A stretch of 64,000 nucleotides of DNA, taken from positions 372,001 through 436,000 of the forward strand of contig NZ_CP020612.1 in NCBI RefSeq assembly GCF_002105555.1, given 5' to 3'. The notes beneath the pieces are model-generated. The model ran no database searches. It saw only the letters and a list, made by a program, of their open reading frames with translations, and had not been told where the DNA came from. The translations under genes and the position numbers were made by a program. This document shows positions 18,523 to 38,200 of this stretch, one piece after another. Source of the stretch: Paracoccus contaminans (lineage in GTDB: Bacteria; Pseudomonadota; Alphaproteobacteria; Rhodobacterales; Rhodobacteraceae). Each line of letters begins with the position of its first letter. The first letter of the stretch is position 1.

Positions 18523-19305
18523 GCGTCGGGGGAACAGCGGGCATCCCGGTTGCAGGCGGCACCGGGCCTGGCGGGGGCGCCGCCGATCCAGGCGACACGA
18601 GACGTTTGCGCCTCGAGCGGCTTCGGCAGGCGCTGCCGAGCCCGGCAAGGCGGCGGCAATGGGCTTGTGGCGGGCAGCGGGCGTCAGCTGCCATCCTGCC
18701 CTTTTTGATCCGCGGCGCGCAGCCGTCAGGCGGGGCGGTGCCGGCACCGACATGGCTGCGGGCCATCGGTCAGAAATCTTCGGCCGCTGCGGGCGGCGGC
18801 GGGTGCAGCGGTTATCACCGCGAACAGTCTGGGCGTTATAATAAACACCAGCATGCGGCGGTTGCGCGCGGCGCCACGGTCTCTGCCCAGCGGTTGTGGC
18901 ACATGGTCGGGCATGCGTGCCCGAAGGCCGGTCCAGTCTCAGTCAACAGGGCGACGGGCAAGGATGGGGAAGCGCGCGACCGCATGCCGCCCGCGGCCCG
19001 CCGGCCTGATACAAGGCCGATGCCCAGGACACAAAGCCATTTTGTGGCATCGGAGAAAACAGCAGCCATGAGCGTCATGGGAAACGAAACACCCGTCGCC
19101 ATGAAGAAGGGAACCCGAGCCAACAGCATGCAGGCCGCAGCAACGGCAGCGCGACGCCGCCGCGGGCCCCGGATGAGCTAAAGGCACCGGGAGGCCACAA
19201 CATCATCCTTTGTCAGGACGATCTCGAATGATCGGCTCATCGCCCCAGCCCGCCCCGCGCGGCGCCGGGGCCGGGCATTGGCCAAGGCGCCGTCAAGCTG
19301 AGCCC
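18523..19305 (+). other. 780 bp region between macB and the tuf terminator, at most one tiny gene
   Basis: No large gene is convincing. A TATAAT hexamer at 18837-18842 stands out in this GC-rich DNA but lacks a matching -35 box. A 37-codon frame, 19068-19181 plus strand (MSVMGNETPVAMKKG...RMS), has a GGAG about 12 bp before its ATG and a basic C-terminus; it could be a real small protein or chance. GGGCA/TGCCC at 18911-18924 can form a small hairpin. Confidence 0.35.
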
Positions 19306-19333
19306 AAGAAAAAGGCCCCGCTCTCGCGGGGCC
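19306..19333 (-). terminator. Rho-independent terminator of the str operon
   Basis: On the minus strand GGCCCCGC and GCGGGGCC (19314-19321 and 19326-19333) form a perfect 8 bp stem with a GAGA loop, followed by TTTTTCTT. It lies about 40 bp past the tuf stop. Confidence 0.9.
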
Positions 19334-19374
19334 ACTGATCTTCGTGAACCGGGCGGGGCCTTTCGGCCCCTGCC

Positions 19375-20550
<1,176 letters not shown>

Positions 20551-20608
20551 CGCAAAGCTCCTTCCAAATGTCAGGTGAAGGCCGGGCGGGTTTCCCCGCC
20601 CCGGCGCA

Positions 20609-22732
<2,124 letters not shown>

Positions 22733-22741
22733 GGGCTTTCC

Positions 22742-23212
22742 TTACCAGCGATAGTGGCTGAACGCCTTGTTGGCGTCGGCCATCTTGTGGGTATCTTCGC
22801 GCTTCTTCACCGCGGTGCCGCGATTGTTGACCGCATCGGCCAGCTCGCCGGCCAGACGCTCTTCCATGGTGTTCTCGTTGCGCTTCTTGGCGGCGTCGAT
22901 CAGCCAGCGGATGGCCAGCGCCTCGCGGCGGATCGGACGAACCTCGACCGGCACCTGATAGGTGGCGCCGCCGACCCGGCGGGAACGCACCTCGACGGAC
23001 GGCTTCACGTTGTCCATCGCTTCGTGGAAGACCTCGATCGGCTCGCGCTTGAGGCGGCCCTGAACACGGTCGAGCGCGTTGTAGACGATGGTTTCGGCAA
23101 TGGATTTCTTGCCGTCAACCATCAGGTTGTTCATGAACTTGGTCAGCACGCGATCGCCATATTTGGCGTCGGGCAGGACTTCGCGCTTTTCAGCGGCGTG
23201 ACGACGGGACAT
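22742..23212 (-). CDS. rpsG: 30S ribosomal protein S7
   Basis: Primary 16S rRNA-binding protein of the 30S head; it organises the 3' major domain and contacts tRNA at the E site. The 156 aa product has the usual [12 protein letters not shown] start (a common alphaproteobacterial form), the central [16 protein letters not shown] segment and the C-terminal [15 protein letters not shown] region. In E. coli S7 represses its own operon; no equivalent site is evident here. It follows rpsL by 11 bp. Confidence 0.98.
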   Translation of the reverse strand: MSRRHAAEKREVLPDAKYGDRVLTKFMNNLMVDGKKSIAETIVYNALDRVQGRLKREPIEVFHEAMDNVKPSVEVRSRRVGGATYQVPVEVRPIRREALAIRWLIDAAKKRNENTMEERLAGELADAVNNRGTAVKKREDTHKMADANKAFSHYRW

Positions 23213-23223
23213 TTCTCAGAACC

Positions 23224-23595
23224 TCACTTCGGACGCTTGGCGCCGTATTTCGAACGACGCTGACGACGATCTTTGACGCCCTGCGTATCCAGGACACCGC
23301 GCAGGATGTGATAGCGCACACCCGGAAGGTCTTTCACCCGGCCGCCGCGGATCAGCACCACGCTGTGTTCCTGAAGGTTGTGCTTTTCACCCGGAATATA
23401 GCTGATGACCTCGAAGCCATTGGTCAGGCGCACCTTGGCGACCTTCCGCATGGCCGAGTTCGGCTTTTTCGGGGTGGTGGTATAGACGCGCGTGCAGACG
23501 CCGCGCTTCTGTGGGTTTCCTTGCAGGTGCTGCGACTTGGATCGCTGCACCTTGGGCTGCCGCGGATGGCGGATCAGCTGTTGGATCGTCGGCAT
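23224..23595 (-). CDS. rpsL: 30S ribosomal protein S12
   Basis: Decoding-centre protein and target of streptomycin resistance mutations. I chose the ATG at 23593-23595 (123 aa, [14 protein letters not shown]), the family's normal start and length; the frame continues upstream to 23820 only through the promoter region. The [10 protein letters not shown] and [13 protein letters not shown] loops, where streptomycin-resistance changes occur, have the wild-type residues. First gene of the str operon (rpsL-rpsG-fusA-tuf), with a near-consensus promoter about 210 bp upstream. Confidence 0.98.
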   Translation of the reverse strand: MPTIQQLIRHPRQPKVQRSKSQHLQGNPQKRGVCTRVYTTTPKKPNSAMRKVAKVRLTNGFEVISYIPGEKHNLQEHSVVLIRGGRVKDLPGVRYHILRGVLDTQGVKDRRQRRSKYGAKRPK

Positions 23596-23807
23596 TCGGT
23601 TCCCCGTCCTGCTTTTGCGATACTCGCGCCCGGGCCTTGGCGCGCCACTTCTCGGCAGCGCCTCGCGCCCATCGCGAAACGCCAAACCCATCCGCCCCCT
23701 GGCCGGGGTTGGACGGGTGTATTTCCAGAGGATCGGGGCAAGGTCGGCCCGGATCGTGACCATCAGAGATGTTCTGGTCCCCGCGCGCTTTCGCGCCGGG
23801 TGAAGGG

Positions 23808-23836
23808 CGTATAGGCGCATGCAGGGGCGCTGTCAA
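23808..23836 (-). promoter_or_regulatory. Strong predicted promoter of the str operon
   Basis: On the minus strand a perfect TTGACA -35 box (23831-23836), a 17 bp spacer and TATACG (23808-23813). Transcription would start near 23801, giving a leader of about 205 bases before rpsL. It sits 15 bp past the end of the glycosyltransferase gene, so it marks the boundary between the accessory insert and the str operon. Confidence 0.75.
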
Positions 23837-23851
23837 CGCGGCCCAAGCCCT

Positions 23852-24703
23852 TCAGCGCCCCCAGCGCGGCCGGTCCGCACCGGGCAGCGCGGCGGCCCGG
23901 GCGGCCGCCTCAAGCGCCGCAAGGTCGATGTGAAACCGCCGGCGCAGCAGCGCCGCCGGATCGCGGGGCGGATCGGCCCAGGGGTAATTGGGCCCCAGCC
24001 CGCCGGAATCGTTGTCGTGATGAACCACGCGCACGAACATCGCCCGGTCGTGCAGGGCAAGCCCGTTCATGTGGTGCCCCATGCGCCAATGTTCGAAATC
24101 AATGGCCGAGGCGCCGTCATCAGGCCGAACCCAGGTGACCAGCGCCACGCCTGTCGAATAGACGTGCCGCGCCAGCACCTCCAGCCCCGTTTCGGTGGCC
24201 TTCAGGATGATGCCCTTCATGTAGTCGCACGAGGCGCGGCCGTCGCGGTTGAACAGGGGCCGCACCACGCGCCTGTCGCGGCGGGCCGTTGCGATGAAAT
24301 CGACCGCCACGGCATCGTCGTCGTCATGCTTGAAATAGCCGATCGCATCGGCCGAACGATCCAGATGCGGCTCCAGCGCGCGGCTGCAGGCGGCGCGGTG
24401 GTGATCCATGGGCGGCACCAGTTCGACCCTGATCTGCGGAACGGCAACGGCCAGATCATGCAGGCGCGACAGCCAAGGCTGAGGCAGGTCGGGGCCGGTC
24501 ATGACAACCAGGGTGAAATCGGGATCGGTCTGGGCGCGCCATGCCGGGACGGCCACGTTCTCGAACCAGAACCAGCGGCGGGCAAGCCGCGCCGGATCGT
24601 AAAGAAACGCGCGCCTTTCAGCGAGCGAAGGATGCTCGACCTGAAAGCCCCGCCCGCCCAGATATGAAAACCGGCACAGGCCCAGCAGCTGCACCCGCCT
24701 CAC
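23852..24703 (-). CDS. Putative rhamnosyltransferase-like glycosyltransferase
   Basis: Resembles the putative rhamnosyl transferase family (PF11316 type) found in Rhodobacteraceae, which usually works on surface polysaccharide. I chose the GTG at 24701-24703 (283 aa) because AGGAGGG lies 7 bp upstream; the longer frame runs back into the immunity gene. Features are an opening RFSYLGGRGFQ and an aspartate-rich metal-binding-like motif in GYFKHDDDDAVAVDFI. A C-terminal MGHHMN/VHHDND segment and NYPWADPP are also seen. No signal peptide or membrane helix is visible, so it is probably cytoplasmic. It lies 85 bp after the Imm1 gene, outside any polysaccharide cluster. Confidence 0.7.
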   Translation of the reverse strand: MRRVQLLGLCRFSYLGGRGFQVEHPSLAERRAFLYDPARLARRWFWFENVAVPAWRAQTDPDFTLVVMTGPDLPQPWLSRLHDLAVAVPQIRVELVPPMDHHRAACSRALEPHLDRSADAIGYFKHDDDDAVAVDFIATARRDRRVVRPLFNRDGRASCDYMKGIILKATETGLEVLARHVYSTGVALVTWVRPDDGASAIDFEHWRMGHHMNGLALHDRAMFVRVVHHDNDSGGLGPNYPWADPPRDPAALLRRRFHIDLAALEAAARAAALPGADRPRWGR

Positions 24704-24788
24704 CCGGCGCCCTCCTGCCGGGGGCGCGGGATGGTGCGCAATGCGCTGCGCGGGCAGGCGCAGTCCATACGCCCGCCCAGGGCGGAGA

Positions 24789-25181
24789 TCAGTCCTCGGC
24801 CCACTCGACCGCCGTGGAACGGTCCTGTCCAGCCACATAGCTGGCGACGACCTCGCCCACGCGCGCCCGGCTAAGGATGCGGCGGGCGGGCACGACAACG
24901 CTCTGGCCGGCCGAGATCACCTCGACCTCGCGCCCGTCGCTGTCACCCGGCTCCTCGGCCGAGACACCCTCGCCCGTCTCGTCGTTCCACAGGCTTGCCA
25001 GATAGGCCCCCGGTCCGCCCGACACCAGCAGCACCGCACCTTCGCCGCGCTCAAAGCTGGCCGATGTCACCATCCGCCCGTCCAGCGCGTCCACAGCCGC
25101 TTGCGCGTCGCTTTCGCTGCCGATCTCGCGGGCGTCGGTTTCGACGGTTGTCCCGTCGAAGGTTTCGATGAATGCCTGCAT
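24789..25181 (-). CDS. Imm1-type immunity protein
   Basis: A 130 aa acidic protein, likely the antidote to the deaminase-like toxin encoded just upstream. It matches the general pattern of the Imm1 immunity family: a central beta-rich GEGAVLLVSGGPGAYLAS stretch, the AGQSVVVPARRILS segment and a C-terminal VASYVAGQDR..AVEW tail. No signal peptide, so it should guard the cytoplasm. The ATG at 25179-25181 is 6 bp past the toxin stop, and the toxin's TAA codon lies inside its TAAGGCG ribosome-binding site. Translation of the two is therefore probably coupled. Imm1 members are known partners of deaminase toxins, which supports both calls; the pairing is inference. Confidence 0.75.
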   Translation of the reverse strand: MQAFIETFDGTTVETDAREIGSESDAQAAVDALDGRMVTSASFERGEGAVLLVSGGPGAYLASLWNDETGEGVSAEEPGDSDGREVEVISAGQSVVVPARRILSRARVGEVVASYVAGQDRSTAVEWAED

Positions 25182-25187
25182 GTCGCC

Positions 25188-26147
25188 TTACCGTGTCGGT
25201 TTGAAGATCTGGGTGCCCGAAGGGGTATGCACGATCAGCTCGTCAACGCCAAGGTTGCGTGCCAGCGACCGCATCCCTCCATTGGGGCCGCAGGATCGGC
25301 ACAGGTCGCGGTCGACCCACATCTCGGCCTGGCCGCCCCGCTTGCGAGCCGTGCCGTTCAGGGCCTGCTGCACGGCATCCGCCTCGGCATGGGTGCGGGT
25401 CTGCGCATTGACGCGGTCAAGGGTGATGGTGGTGCGCGGTTGCTGCACGCTGCTGTTCACACCGACATAATCCTGCCCCCGCAGGCGGATCATGGCAACG
25501 GTCGAGGCATCGCCCTGGGCACCGGCAGGCGGCAGCCCGCGCGCCGCGCGCTGCGCGGCCAGCGCCGCGGTTCCGTGCCTGGGCCCCAGAAGATGGCCGG
25601 GGGCCTTGTCAAAGCGCGCCACCGCGTCCTTGAGCCGGTCGAGGTTGTTGCGGGCGGATGCGGGCAGCTGGTCGATCATGCCCTGCGGGATCTTGTCCAG
25701 CGCCTTGGCGATCGTGCCGACCGCCTGTTCCAGCGAGTCCTTGAGCAGCGGGTTGCCGGCAACCTTGTCAACGATCTTGCCCAGGGTGTCGGCATATTTG
25801 CCCAGCTTGCCCAGCTTGACCAGGTCACCCGCGGGCAGGATCGACACCACGGACAGGGCCGCCCCGCCCAGATCGCCGCGCCCCAGTGAAATCAGGGCAT
25901 TGGCGCCGTCGGATACGAATGTGGGATCAAAGAGGCCGGTGATATCCAGCCCGATCTGCGTCAGGTCCAGCGCCAGATCCGCGCCGATGCCGGGGGCCTG
26001 GTTGCGGTTGGACGCGCTTTCTTGCCGATTGCCGCCTAGCGTGGGCCGGGGCGCTTCCGGCCGTGGGGCTGCGCCCTTTGGATTGATGGGTTTCACCATG
26101 ATCATGCCCTGCTTGGAATTCTTCGGCCGGGCATTCTGGTCTGGCAA
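25188..26147 (-). CDS. Polymorphic toxin with C-terminal deaminase-fold domain
   Basis: A 319 aa protein whose last 110 residues look like a cytidine deaminase-fold toxin: THAEADAV holds the zinc histidine and proton-shuttling glutamate (H253, E255) and DLCRSCGPNGG the two zinc cysteines (C283, C286). Before it (about 55-125) lies a hydrophobic Gly/Ala-rich pre-toxin region (ALISLGRGDLGGAALSVVSILPAGD) like those in polymorphic toxins. The N-terminus is proline-rich and without a signal peptide. A TTG at 26145-26147 with GAGGTGG upstream is taken as start; ATGs at 26105 and 26099 are alternatives. The substrate (DNA, RNA or nucleotide) and export route are unknown. It directly follows the rpoC terminator. 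Confidence 0.75.
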   Translation of the reverse strand: MPDQNARPKNSKQGMIMVKPINPKGAAPRPEAPRPTLGGNRQESASNRNQAPGIGADLALDLTQIGLDITGLFDPTFVSDGANALISLGRGDLGGAALSVVSILPAGDLVKLGKLGKYADTLGKIVDKVAGNPLLKDSLEQAVGTIAKALDKIPQGMIDQLPASARNNLDRLKDAVARFDKAPGHLLGPRHGTAALAAQRAARGLPPAGAQGDASTVAMIRLRGQDYVGVNSSVQQPRTTITLDRVNAQTRTHAEADAVQQALNGTARKRGGQAEMWVDRDLCRSCGPNGGMRSLARNLGVDELIVHTPSGTQIFKPTR

Positions 26148-26183
26148 TGTAACAGTTCCACCTCAACCCCGGCGGACGATGCG

Positions 26184-26211
26184 AAAACCCCCCGCGCTCG
26201 CGCGCGGGGGG
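26184..26211 (-). terminator. Rho-independent terminator of rpoC
   Basis: On the minus strand CCCCCCGCGC and GCGCGGGGGG (26202-26211 and 26188-26197) form a perfect 10 bp stem with a 4-base loop followed by TTTT. It separates rpoC from the toxin gene, leaving only about 36 bp for a toxin promoter. Confidence 0.85.
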
Positions 26212-26246
26212 ATGTCAGGATCAGGCCAGTATTCAGGCCGGGCGGA

Positions 26247-30488
<4,242 letters not shown>

Positions 30489-30578
30489 CTCGGATTCCTA
30501 TCGGGGACGCAGACGGGGACGGATGGCGCGTGACGGCCGCGCACCCTGCAATGCGCAGGGTGCGGGCCGCACGCGGCC

Positions 30579-34733
<4,155 letters not shown>

Positions 34734-34952
34734 GGGGTCCAAATGCCTTTCGTCATCGCGCGCCGGGGATCGTCGGGGCCCGATCCGGGCGTGCTTGCGA
34801 ACATCAGGGGCGCGGTTCCATTCGTGCCGGGCGTCCCACCGCCCTGCTCCCGAACCGCAAACTCGCCCTGAAGGAAACTCGGCTGGCTCGCACCGGGCCT
34901 GCCATGCAGGCCTCATACCTAATGCGGACCAAGCGTCCTTCAAGATGGGTTC

Positions 34953-34981
34953 GGCAGGGACCGGAAAAACCGGACCCTGCC
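34953..34981 (-). promoter_or_regulatory. Hairpin in the rplL-rpoB intergenic region (possible attenuator or processing site)
   Basis: Two arms, GGCAGGG-A-CCGG and CCGG-A-CCCTGCC, form an 11 bp stem with one A-A mismatch and an AAAAA (TTTTT on the minus strand) loop. It lies about 25 bp after rplL and 220 bp before rpoB. E. coli has an attenuator and RNase III site in the same place; the same role here is inference. Confidence 0.5.
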
Positions 34982-34991
34982 CTGAAATACC

Positions 34992-35011
34992 GTAATCCGC
35001 GGGGGGATTAC
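34992..35011 (-). promoter_or_regulatory. Hairpin spanning the rplL stop codon
   Basis: GTAATCC (34992-34998) and GGATTAC (35005-35011) pair perfectly around a 6-base loop. The rplL TAA stop lies in one arm, so a terminating ribosome would keep this hairpin open. That could tie rplL translation to what happens downstream. Confidence 0.45.
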
Positions 35012-35385
35012 TTCAGCTCGACCTTGGCGCCGGCTGCTTCCAGTTTCTTCTTCATTTCCTCGGCATCGGCTTTCGAGGCACCTTCTTTCACCTTGCCGCC
35101 GGCTTCCACCAGATCCTTGGCCTCTTTCAGGCCCAGGCCGGTGATCGCGCGCACTTCCTTGATCACGTTGATCTTGTTGGCGCCGGCATCGGTCAGGACG
35201 ACGTCAAATTCGGTCTTTTCCTCTTCGGCAGGGGCAGCAGCGCCGCCAGCCGGGCCGGCCATCATCACCGCGCCGCCGGCGGCGGGCTCGATGCCGTATT
35301 CGTCCTTCAGGATCGTCTTGAGTTCCTGGGCCTGCAGCAGGGTCAGGTTGACGATTTGCTCGGCGAGTTGCTTCAGATCAGCCAT
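35008..35385 (-). CDS. rplL: 50S ribosomal protein L7/L12
   Basis: Stalk protein that recruits translation GTPases such as EF-Tu and EF-G. I chose the ATG at 35383-35385 (125 aa, [14 protein letters not shown]); the frame extends seven residues upstream without support. The N-terminal dimerisation domain (1-35) is followed by a flexible Ala/Gly/Met hinge (about 40-58). The C-terminal factor-binding domain ([12 protein letters not shown] ... [13 protein letters not shown]) completes it. It lies 67 bp downstream of rplJ and shares its transcript. Confidence 0.97.
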   Translation of the reverse strand: MADLKQLAEQIVNLTLLQAQELKTILKDEYGIEPAAGGAVMMAGPAGGAAAPAEEEKTEFDVVLTDAGANKINVIKEVRAITGLGLKEAKDLVEAGGKVKEGASKADAEEMKKKLEAAGAKVELK

Positions 35386-35452
35386 TGTTCCGTTCTTTCC
35401 AGTCAAGTTGTTCCAACGTCATGCGGCACGCGCACGACGGGACGGGATTGCC

Positions 35453-35968
35453 TCAGGCGGCCTCGCGCTCTTCCAGAGTCTTGAGGATGCCCGCGATGTT
35501 GCTGGCAGGCGCGCCGATCGCACCGGCGATGTTGGACGCGGGCGCACCGATGCAGCCGACGATCGAAGCGATAAGCTCCTCACGCGACGGCATCTGGGCG
35601 ACGGTCTTCACACCGGCCGGATCAAGGGCCGCACCGCCCATTGCGCCGCCAAGAATGACGAACTTGTCATTCGTCTTGGCGTACGCATCCGCGACCTTGG
35701 CAGCAGCCACCGGGTCTTCGGAGAAGGCGAGCACGGTCATGCCCGTCAGGTAATCGGCGATCGAAGCGGCCGGCTTACCATCCAGGGCGATCTTGGCGAG
35801 CCTGTTCTTTGCAACGCGGACTGCACCCCCCGCCTCGCGCATCTGCGCGCGCAGGGTCTGCATCTCGGCAACCGTCATCCCCTCGTAGCGGGCAACCACC
35901 ACGACGCCAGAGCTTTCAAAGATCTGGCCGAGTTCCTCGACCACCTGTTCTTTTTGGGCTCTATCCAC
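35453..35968 (-). CDS. rplJ: 50S ribosomal protein L10
   Basis: Base of the ribosomal stalk; binds 23S rRNA and carries the L7/L12 dimers on its C-terminal helix. The 171 aa product starts at a GTG (35966-35968) with GTGGAGTG just upstream. It shows the [14 protein letters not shown] opening, [21 protein letters not shown] and a C-terminal Ala-rich helix with [11 protein letters not shown]. In many bacteria the L10-L12 complex binds the rplJ leader RNA and represses translation; a 275 bp leader with hairpins precedes the gene. Confidence 0.97.
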   Translation of the reverse strand: MDRAQKEQVVEELGQIFESSGVVVVARYEGMTVAEMQTLRAQMREAGGAVRVAKNRLAKIALDGKPAASIADYLTGMTVLAFSEDPVAAAKVADAYAKTNDKFVILGGAMGGAALDPAGVKTVAQMPSREELIASIVGCIGAPASNIAGAIGAPASNIAGILKTLEEREAA

Positions 35969-36152
35969 GGTTCACTCCACGTTGGGGGTTTCCCCCCGGC
36001 TCTCTTGTCCGCGGCGCCGGGCGGCACCGCAGGCGGGTCCTTGGACGATGGACCCGAGATCGCCCGAAAGGGAACACCTTGCGGAAAAAACTCGGACTTC
36101 CATCTCGGGAAGGACTTAGCGGCGCAGGCGCCGGCCCTCCGTCTCGGACAGA

Positions 36153-36177
36153 CACCCCGAATCGATGAATCGGGGTG
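36153..36177 (-). promoter_or_regulatory. Hairpin in the rplJ leader
   Basis: CACCCCGA (36153-36160) and TCGGGGTG (36170-36177) form a perfect 8 bp stem at the very start of the predicted rplJ-rplL transcript. Whether the leader matches the known L10 leader RNA fold (Rfam type) needs a covariance search. Confidence 0.4.
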
Positions 36178-36185
36178 AAGCCGGC

Positions 36186-36214
36186 CTGATACAGGGCATC
36201 AGGCCGGAACGCAA
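36186..36214 (-). promoter_or_regulatory. Predicted rplJ-rplL(-rpoBC) promoter
   Basis: On the minus strand TTGCGT (36209-36214), a 17 bp spacer and TATCAG (36186-36191). The region from 36181 to 36207 is also a perfect 10 bp palindrome (CCGGCCTGAT/ATCAGGCCGG) that covers the -10 box and most of the spacer, so it could be an operator or a second terminator for rplA. Confidence 0.55.
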
Positions 36215-36236
36215 GGACGGCCCCGAAGGGCCGCCC
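36213..36236 (-). terminator. Terminator hairpin after rplA
   Basis: On the minus strand GGGCGGCCC and GGGCCGTCC pair (9 bp, one G-T) around TTCG, followed by TT. Its end touches the -35 box of the rplJ promoter, so the rplKA and rplJL units abut with no spare DNA. Confidence 0.55.
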
Positions 36237-36243
36237 GTCATGA

Positions 36244-36948
36244 TCAGCCTTGCGCCTGCGTGGCCGAGGCGAGGTCCAGCGACACGCCCGGACCCATGGT
36301 CGAGCTGATCGACACCTTCTTGAGATAGGTGCCCTTGGCCCCCGATGGCTTGGCGCGGCTCACCGCCTCGACAAAGGCGCGGATGTTCTGGGCCAGCTTC
36401 TCGGGCTCGAAGGAAATCTTGCCGACACCCGCATGGACGACGCCCGCCTTCTCGGCCTTGAACTGCACCTCGCCGCCCTTGGCGGCCTCGACGGCGGATT
36501 TCACATCCATCGTCACCGTGCCGACCTTGGGGTTCGGCATCAGGTTGCGCGGGCCCAGGATCTTGCCCAGGCGGCCGACCAGCGGCATCATGTCGGGGGT
36601 CGCGATCACCCGGTCGAAATCCAGATTGCCGCCCTGGATCGATTCCAGCAGATCCTCGGCGCCCACGACCTCGGCCCCGGCGGAGCGAGCTTCCTCGGCC
36701 TTGGGCCCGCGGGCGAACACCGCGACGCGCACATCCTTGCCGGTGCCGTTGGGCAGGCGCACGACGCCGCGCACCATCTGGTCGGCATGGCGCGGATCAA
36801 CGCCCAGGTTCATCGCGATCTCGACCGTCTCGTCGAACTTCGCGGTGGCGTTGGCCTTGACCAGCGCCACGGCCTCGTCCAGCGGCAGCAGCGACTTGCC
36901 CTCGAACGCGGCGCGGGCAGCGGCTTTCTTCTTTGCCATCTTTGCCAT
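36244..36948 (-). CDS. rplA: 50S ribosomal protein L1
   Basis: Binds 23S rRNA at the E-site stalk and in many bacteria represses its own rplK-rplA operon. The 234 aa product has the expected length and segments: [43 protein letters not shown], and the C-terminal [17 protein letters not shown]. The ATG at 36946-36948 gives MAKMAKKK; a second in-frame ATG three codons later is possible. It follows rplK by 5 bp. Confidence 0.97.
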   Translation of the reverse strand: MAKMAKKKAAARAAFEGKSLLPLDEAVALVKANATAKFDETVEIAMNLGVDPRHADQMVRGVVRLPNGTGKDVRVAVFARGPKAEEARSAGAEVVGAEDLLESIQGGNLDFDRVIATPDMMPLVGRLGKILGPRNLMPNPKVGTVTMDVKSAVEAAKGGEVQFKAEKAGVVHAGVGKISFEPEKLAQNIRAFVEAVSRAKPSGAKGTYLKKVSISSTMGPGVSLDLASATQAQG

Positions 36949-36953
36949 CTGGA

Positions 36954-37406
36954 TCAGCCCTTCACTTCGATGCCGATGGAACGGGCGGACCCGAGAACGA
37001 TCTGCATCGCGGCCTCGATGTCATTGGCCGACAGGTCCTTCATCTTGGCTTCGGCGATCTCGCGCACCTGCTTGGCGGTGACGGTCCCCGCGCTCGTGCG
37101 GCCGGGCTTGTCCGAGCCCTTGGCGCGGTTGCGCTTGCCCACCGGCTTCAGCCCCGCCGCCTTCTTGAGCAGGAAGGACGCCGGCGGCGTCTTCGTCTCG
37201 AAAGTGAAGGATTTGTCGGCGTAATAGGTGATCACGGTCGGAACCGGCGAGCCCGCTTCCATCTCCTGCGTGCGGGCGTTGAACGCCTTGCAGAATTCCA
37301 TGATGTTGATGCCGCGCTGGCCCAGCGCGGGACCGATGGGCGGGGACGGGTTCGCCTGCCCCGCCTTGACTTGCAGCTTGAGGCTGCCGACGACTTTCTT
37401 GGCCAT
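36954..37406 (-). CDS. rplK: 50S ribosomal protein L11
   Basis: Part of the GTPase-associated centre; the N-terminal domain is needed for RelA-dependent sensing of uncharged tRNA and for thiopeptide binding. The 150 aa product shows the proline-rich [20 protein letters not shown] segment and the C-terminal rRNA-binding domain. It is slightly longer than the 141-144 residues usual in bacteria because of a basic insert around residues 92-107 ([17 protein letters not shown]). An AAGGAG ribosome-binding site precedes the ATG. It follows nusG by 75 bp. Confidence 0.97.
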   Translation of the reverse strand: MAKKVVGSLKLQVKAGQANPSPPIGPALGQRGINIMEFCKAFNARTQEMEAGSPVPTVITYYADKSFTFETKTPPASFLLKKAAGLKPVGKRNRAKGSDKPGRTSAGTVTAKQVREIAEAKMKDLSANDIEAAMQIVLGSARSIGIEVKG

Positions 37407-37481
37407 CTGGCCTTCTCCTTTTCATCACGCCCCTTCGCGGGGGCCGACATAGCGGTGCGGCTCACGCCTCCCGCACGATCA

Positions 37482-38021
37482 TCACGCGGTCTTGGCGACC
37501 TGCGTGAATTCCAGCTCGACCGGCGTGGGCCGGCCGAAGATCGACACCGTGACCTTGATCCGGCTTGCGGCGTCGTCCACGTCCTCGACCATGCCCGAGA
37601 AGCCCTCGAAGGGTCCGTCGGTGACGCTCACCTTCTCGCCGATCTCGAAGCGGATCAGGTTGCGCGGCGCGACCTCGGCCCCGCCCTGACCCGAGCGGTT
37701 CAGCATCGCGTTCACCTCGTCGTCGCGCATCGGCATGGGCTTGCCATGGGCGCCCAGGAATCCGGTCACGCGGTTGATCGAATTGACGAGGTGATGGGTC
37801 TTTTCCGACAGGTCCATATGCACCAGCACATAGCCGGGCATGAAGCGGCGCTCAGAGGTGACCTTCTTGCCGCGGCGGATCTCGATCACTTCCTCGGTGG
37901 GAACGACCACATCGTCGATCTCGTGCTCAAGGCCCTTTTCAGCGGCTGCCTGACGGATCGCCTCGGCCACCTTCTTTTCGAAATTGGACAGGACGCTGAC
38001 CGAATACCACCGCTTTGCCAT
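37482..38021 (-). CDS. nusG: Transcription termination/antitermination factor NusG
   Basis: Binds RNA polymerase, suppresses pausing, and bridges it to Rho or the leading ribosome. I chose the ATG at 38019-38021 (179 aa, MAKRWYSVSVLSNFEKK), the usual start; the frame stays open further but runs through the promoter. The NGN domain (1-120) contains RRFMPGYVLVHMDL; the KOW domain (about 125-179) reads GEKVSVTDGPFEGFSGMVEDVD. It has a promoter of its own, separate from secE. Confidence 0.97.
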   Translation of the reverse strand: MAKRWYSVSVLSNFEKKVAEAIRQAAAEKGLEHEIDDVVVPTEEVIEIRRGKKVTSERRFMPGYVLVHMDLSEKTHHLVNSINRVTGFLGAHGKPMPMRDDEVNAMLNRSGQGGAEVAPRNLIRFEIGEKVSVTDGPFEGFSGMVEDVDDAASRIKVTVSIFGRPTPVELEFTQVAKTA

Positions 38022-38156
38022 CGCCTGAATAGCCCCTTGCTGATCGGGTCTGCGCCTGTCGCCGGCGGCAATGGCAGCCCGTGAAACGAAGGCCCTGAAA
38101 CTGAAACGGCGCGCATACCGAATCGATGCACGCCGACAGCCGGGCAAGTCGGGGCG

Positions 38157-38185
38157 GAGATACCGCCCACCCCGCGCGAATGCAA
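38157..38185 (-). promoter_or_regulatory. Predicted nusG promoter
   Basis: On the minus strand TTGCAT (38180-38185), 17 bp, TATCTC (38157-38162). It lies in the 179 bp gap after secE and would start transcription near 38150, about 130 bases before the nusG ATG. Confidence 0.5.
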
Positions 38186-38200
38186 GCCCGAGGGGCTGCC

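Noticed and set aside
18837..18842. TATAAT hexamer as promoter for a gene before the tuf terminator
   Set aside because: No suitable -35 box at 16-18 bp on either strand.
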